A stretch of 10,297 bases of DNA from Pseudomonadota bacterium (GTDB taxonomy: Bacteria; Bdellovibrionota; Oligoflexia; Oligoflexales; Oligoflexaceae): NCBI GenBank assembly GCA_029556045.1, contig JAKQGS010000224.1, positions 1 through 10,297 on the forward strand, read 5' to 3'. Below the pieces are notes generated by a model. That model saw only the letters and a list, made by a program, of their open reading frames with translations, searched no databases and had not been told where the DNA came from. This document shows positions 7,721-10,297 of the stretch, piece after piece; the first letter of the stretch is position 1, and every line of letters starts with the position of its first letter. Both the position numbers and the translations under genes were made by a program.

Positions 7721-9382
7721 TTACTGCTCCAACCAGCAACGGACGATTTCTTTGAACTCCAGGATTTCCGGACCCGCCTGACCGGGTGGCATCTGGCCGC
7801 TCGCCATCATATCCACCGATTGCGATCCCCAGGTACGCCATTGCGCTTCGGTGGTAAGGGGTTGCCGGGTGGTGCTGGATGCGCTGTGACAATTGGTGCA
7901 ATAGGTGATCTTCGGCGCAATGTCAGCAGTGTAATCATAGGTTGTCTCGCACTCCCGCTCCACGGTGCCAGGGGCTTGTCCCAGCGGGGGGGCTTCGAGA
8001 GGATCGGTAACCACGCCGTTACCTCGGGTTTGCTCCATGAAGGCCGGATGGGTGGCAATGGCATAGACCAGCTCTTTGAAGCTGTAGTTGGTGGTCACAA
8101 AATAGTCGGTCAGAGCTGCACGCAGACGGTCTTCCTCGGTGTAAAACTTGCGGCCCATCAGCCATTCCCAGGCATTTTGCACCGAGCATGTGGCGAAGGC
8201 CTGATCGTTTCGGACGATCTCGGCCAGATCGGAAACATACCGCCCACTCTGGTTGTTAAAGGTGGTCTCAGTGGCACTGCCAGCCCCTTGATAGAGGTTA
8301 CCAGCCTCTCCCCATGTCAAAAAGAAGTCAGCCAGGGGATCCAGAGTGGCATGACAGCCGCTGCATCCCGGGGCCGTCCGTAGGTTGCCAGGGTCCTGAG
8401 GGAATACGCGCGGCAATTCGGATACAAAACTACGACAGAGCAGTCGTTCATAGAGTTGGTTCGCCCGCGTGCGATTCTTGTCATAGCGACGCAACCAGCC
8501 AAAGGTGGAGATCACACCGCCGCTGTCATAATTATCGCCCGAAGACTTCACCAATCGAAACCGTGTGTCGGTCAACGGCACGGTTTCCACTGCCTCCAAC
8601 ACGTCGGCGGGAATATTCATCTGCTCGATGCGAAAATGATGGGACTGCCGATAAAAATGCACAATAGCCCCATCGACCGCCGAAAGTCCGGGCTCCAGAA
8701 TCTTTGTGTAGGGATAGTTTTCCGTGACAATCACGGTGGCAAGCCCGGCAGCCTGTCGGCTCAGGGAGTTCACAACCGCATAACGGCTGTCAAAGACCTC
8801 GGTGGTTCCCAACTCCGAATTTTTGGCTTCATCCTCATTGTCGTATTCAATGAAACACCGGCTGAGGTCGCTGCCACAGGTTTGTTGAATCGTCGGACAA
8901 ACCCAAGCCACGATGCCCGGATACCAGAAAACCGACGATGCCACTTCCCAGGCTTCCGGGCAGCCACCGGAGCGGGTGGTTGCCGCCGTGCTGGTCCAAA
9001 AACAGCGGTAGCGACCCTGAGGTCCCGTGGTATGGGTGCAGGTGATACGGGCAAATTTGTTGGTTTTTCCATCAATGTTTTCGTCCAGCAATTCATCCAG
9101 ATAGTCTGTGCGCAAACCAACGCCAAAAATGCGCTGATGGTAACGCATCATGACGTTGTAAAAACCAGGATTTTCGATATAGGCCCGCACGGCCGCATCA
9201 TAAGCGTCCTTGCTGTTGCTGTAGTTGCTAAAATCCGAATCGGTGGGCATGGTCCCATTCAGCATGTATTGTGCCCGACGCAAAGCGACCGCATAATCTG
9301 GCTCTCCCATCGCGATCGAGGAGATAAACACCAGACCTGCCAGAGCAAACCGAATGACCACGTTTGAACAATGTCTTTTCAT
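7721..9382 (-). CDS. Periplasmic c-type cytochrome with DUF1592/DUF1588-like region
   Basis: The 553-residue protein has a signal peptide (MKRHCSN, hydrophobic 8-24, probable cleavage after G26). The mature N-terminus, ALRRAQYMLNGTMPTDSDF, resembles the start of DUF1549/DUF1800 proteins. Residues 115-176 hold six Cys, possibly disulfide-bonded. A segment like the DUF1592-DUF1588 junction follows (GGVISTFGWLRR, then RLLCRSF), with C340-S-G-C-H344 and ATLDPLADF. The C-terminal 60 residues look like a small class I cytochrome c: C495-T-N-C-H499 for covalent heme, MPPG as a likely Met ligand, and a closing WL helix. Whether the first CxxCH binds heme is uncertain. It probably passes electrons in the periplasm (inference). 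I chose ATG 9382 over GTG 9418 because AGAGGA lies 7 nt upstream and the signal peptide follows at once. It is the second gene of the operon. Confidence 0.87.
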   Translation of the reverse strand: MKRHCSNVVIRFALAGLVFISSIAMGEPDYAVALRRAQYMLNGTMPTDSDFSNYSNSKDAYDAAVRAYIENPGFYNVMMRYHQRIFGVGLRTDYLDELLDENIDGKTNKFARITCTHTTGPQGRYRCFWTSTAATTRSGGCPEAWEVASSVFWYPGIVAWVCPTIQQTCGSDLSRCFIEYDNEDEAKNSELGTTEVFDSRYAVVNSLSRQAAGLATVIVTENYPYTKILEPGLSAVDGAIVHFYRQSHHFRIEQMNIPADVLEAVETVPLTDTRFRLVKSSGDNYDSGGVISTFGWLRRYDKNRTRANQLYERLLCRSFVSELPRVFPQDPGNLRTAPGCSGCHATLDPLADFFLTWGEAGNLYQGAGSATETTFNNQSGRYVSDLAEIVRNDQAFATCSVQNAWEWLMGRKFYTEEDRLRAALTDYFVTTNYSFKELVYAIATHPAFMEQTRGNGVVTDPLEAPPLGQAPGTVERECETTYDYTADIAPKITYCTNCHSASSTTRQPLTTEAQWRTWGSQSVDMMASGQMPPGQAGPEILEFKEIVRCWLEQ

Positions 9383-9414
9383 CCATGTTTCCTCTATTGG
9401 TTTCACGCGGCAAC

Positions 9415-10110
9415 TCACAACAACAGGGCGTTGGCATCAATCACCAACGCAGCGCATACCGGGATGTAGCTATTTTCGGTATAACGTCCGTTTTCACGGG
9501 CCGTGTCGAGGATTTGTCCCAGATCGGACACGGTCTCTTCACTGATCTGGGAACTTGGGATGCCGATGATACGTTGAATCAGAAAAACAATGTTGGTGGA
9601 GGTATCGTCAACTGACGCTGGGAGAATCGTCTCCCAGCCCGGATGGTCGGTACTGTTGGGCGCAACCAGACCACGGCAGACTTCTTCCGCTACCTTAAGT
9701 TTCGCAAGGAGGGATGTGGCATCGTAGGATTCCTGGGGTTTAGTCGCAAAATCCTCACTGGCTCCCCCCAGCAAAAGGCGGTATTGCTCGACGCGCCCGA
9801 TCTCACGGGCCACGACGGATCCCTCATCGCGATACTGCAACAATAACCGTCGCACCATCACATCCGGATCAGGTCGCACGGCCGCTGGTGGTTGATCCGT
9901 CGTAATCGCATGAACGGAAGCCAGAAGGGTGCTGTCGACGCCGCCAGCTTTCTGCCCGATGGGCGCACCAATGACGCCACTGGTGGCAGGACCAGACTGT
10001 CCGGGCTTACGTTTGCGGAAGAAATAACATCCCTCCAGCGCCAAGGCTGAAAGCAGAATACTTCCCACCATGAGCCAAGGCATGTATCGGATTTTTTGGG
10101 AGTGTGCCAC
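9415..10110 (-). CDS. Small lipoprotein of unknown function, first gene of the operon
   Basis: This 231-residue protein is not recognised. It has a lipoprotein signal peptide: MAHSQKIR, hydrophobic MPWLMVGSILLSALAL, then the lipobox L25-E-G-C28. A basic patch (FRKRKPGQ) follows, then a flexible Gly/Ala/Pro-rich stretch to about 60. The rest is mostly predicted helix, with two further Cys (in VCRGL and PVCAAL) that could form a disulfide. It would be anchored in a membrane facing the periplasm. The GTG start at 10110 is supported by a seven-G Shine-Dalgarno 6 nt upstream; ATG codon 10 is a weaker alternative because it would shorten the positively charged n-region. The gene ends 32 bp before the cytochrome start. 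Its place at the head of the operon suggests it anchors or assembles the exported cytochrome and DUF1501 protein, but nothing in the sequence proves this. Confidence 0.82.
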   Translation of the reverse strand: MAHSQKIRYMPWLMVGSILLSALALEGCYFFRKRKPGQSGPATSGVIGAPIGQKAGGVDSTLLASVHAITTDQPPAAVRPDPDVMVRRLLLQYRDEGSVVAREIGRVEQYRLLLGGASEDFATKPQESYDATSLLAKLKVAEEVCRGLVAPNSTDHPGWETILPASVDDTSTNIVFLIQRIIGIPSSQISEETVSDLGQILDTARENGRYTENSYIPVCAALVIDANALLL

Positions 10111-10116
10111 TATGAT

Positions 10117-10154
10117 CCCCCCCTTTCCTAGGTCCTATGTCGGAGGAGGGGGGG
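10117..10154 (-). promoter_or_regulatory. Leader hairpin that would mask the Shine-Dalgarno of the lipoprotein gene
   Basis: In the minus-strand transcript, seven C (from 10148-10154) can pair with seven G (from 10117-10123). Beyond a two-base AA bulge, UCCU (10144-10147) pairs with AGGA (10126-10129). The loop is 14 nt. The seven-G run is the ribosome binding site of the gene starting at 10110, and both it and the upstream AGGA would be buried. This arrangement could repress translation until the stem is opened by a protein, RNA, ribosome or heat (inference). Confidence 0.5.
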
Positions 10155-10233
10155 AATTCTTGAGAATTTTATCTAACCGGTAGAAATAACGCCATTTTTT
10201 GCGGCATGTTGGGCGTCCATCCACCCTGTTTAA

Positions 10234-10261
10234 GGTATAAAAGTTTGAGAAACTTCATCAA
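10234..10261 (-). promoter_or_regulatory. Candidate sigma70 promoter of the four-gene operon
   Basis: On the minus strand, TTGATG (10256-10261) and TATACC (10234-10239) are separated by 16 bp. Each matches the consensus at 4 of 6 positions. Transcription would start near 10226, giving a leader of about 115 nt that includes the hairpin at 10117-10154. No terminator is visible between here and the edge, so an upstream gene outside the window could also read into the operon. Confidence 0.35.
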
Positions 10262-10277
10262 TTTTCCAATCCATATT

Positions 10278-10292
10278 CTCCTTTAAAAGGAG
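10278..10292. repeat. Short perfect inverted repeat near the right edge
   Basis: CTCCTTT and AAAGGAG flank a single A, and outside them ATCCA and TGGAT can also pair with an offset. There is no T-run on either side, so it is not a terminator. On the minus strand it contains AAAGGAG, 3 nt before an ATG that opens a 14-codon frame (10274-10230). It may be an operator upstream of the operon promoter or part of a gene that continues outside the window. Confidence 0.35.
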
Positions 10293-10297
10293 TGGAT

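Noticed and set aside
7694..8383. 229-codon open frame on the plus strand
   Set aside because: It is antisense to the junction of the DUF1501 and cytochrome genes, with no family features.
8456..9367. 303-codon open frame on the plus strand
   Set aside because: It lies wholly antisense to the cytochrome gene, which has a signal peptide, heme motifs and operon spacing. The plus-strand translation has no recognisable domain and is rich in residues expected from antisense reading.
9383..9418. GTG start at 9418 for the cytochrome, overlapping the lipoprotein stop as GTGA
   Set aside because: It has no Shine-Dalgarno. The ATG at 9382 has AGAGGA at good distance and begins the signal peptide directly.
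10278..10292. Edge palindrome as a terminator of an upstream gene
   Set aside because: There is no T-run on either strand after the stem, and the loop is a single base.

Overview
The window looks like a stretch of chromosome from a Gram-negative, outer-membrane-bearing bacterium. Two lipoproteins with lipoboxes, an outer-membrane barrel, a Tat-exported protein and a c-type cytochrome support this. The DUF1501 plus DUF1588/DUF1592-like pairing and the CHASE2 cyclase would fit a deltaproteobacterial or Bdellovibrionota-like lineage (Oligoflexia, Myxococcota) or a planctomycete-type lineage. This placement is inference from gene content; there is no rRNA or marker gene. I see no tRNA, CRISPR array, transposase or phage gene.

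Layout. (1) Positions 1-1546, minus strand: the N-terminal 515 codons of a membrane-bound class III adenylate/guanylate cyclase with a CHASE2 sensor domain, cut by the left window edge. (2) Positions 1547-1778: a divergent control region with a near-perfect 22-bp inverted repeat that overlaps a good sigma70-like promoter for the next gene. (3) Positions 1779-3536, plus strand: a secreted family 5 (peptide/nickel type) substrate-binding protein with no permease or ATPase beside it. (4) Positions 3830-5086, plus strand: a lipoprotein of unknown function with a Lys/Glu/Pro/Thr-rich tail, closed by a strong hairpin terminator (5133-5164) that lies between convergent genes. (5) Positions 10110-5175, minus strand: a tight four-gene operon in the order small lipoprotein, c-type cytochrome with a DUF1592/DUF1588-like region, Tat-exported DUF1501 protein, and outer-membrane beta-barrel with a FadL-like NPA motif.

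All four products of the last operon carry export signals, and together they would place components at the membrane surface, in the periplasm and in the outer membrane. The gaps are 32, 1 and 10 bp, so coordinated production is likely. The operon appears to start from a promoter near 10234-10261. Its leader can fold so that the seven-G Shine-Dalgarno of the first gene is fully paired with an upstream seven-C run. This operon and its leader are the most interesting part of the window. DUF1501 and DUF1588/1592 proteins are common but have no settled function, and the companion lipoprotein and barrel are clues to what the set does.
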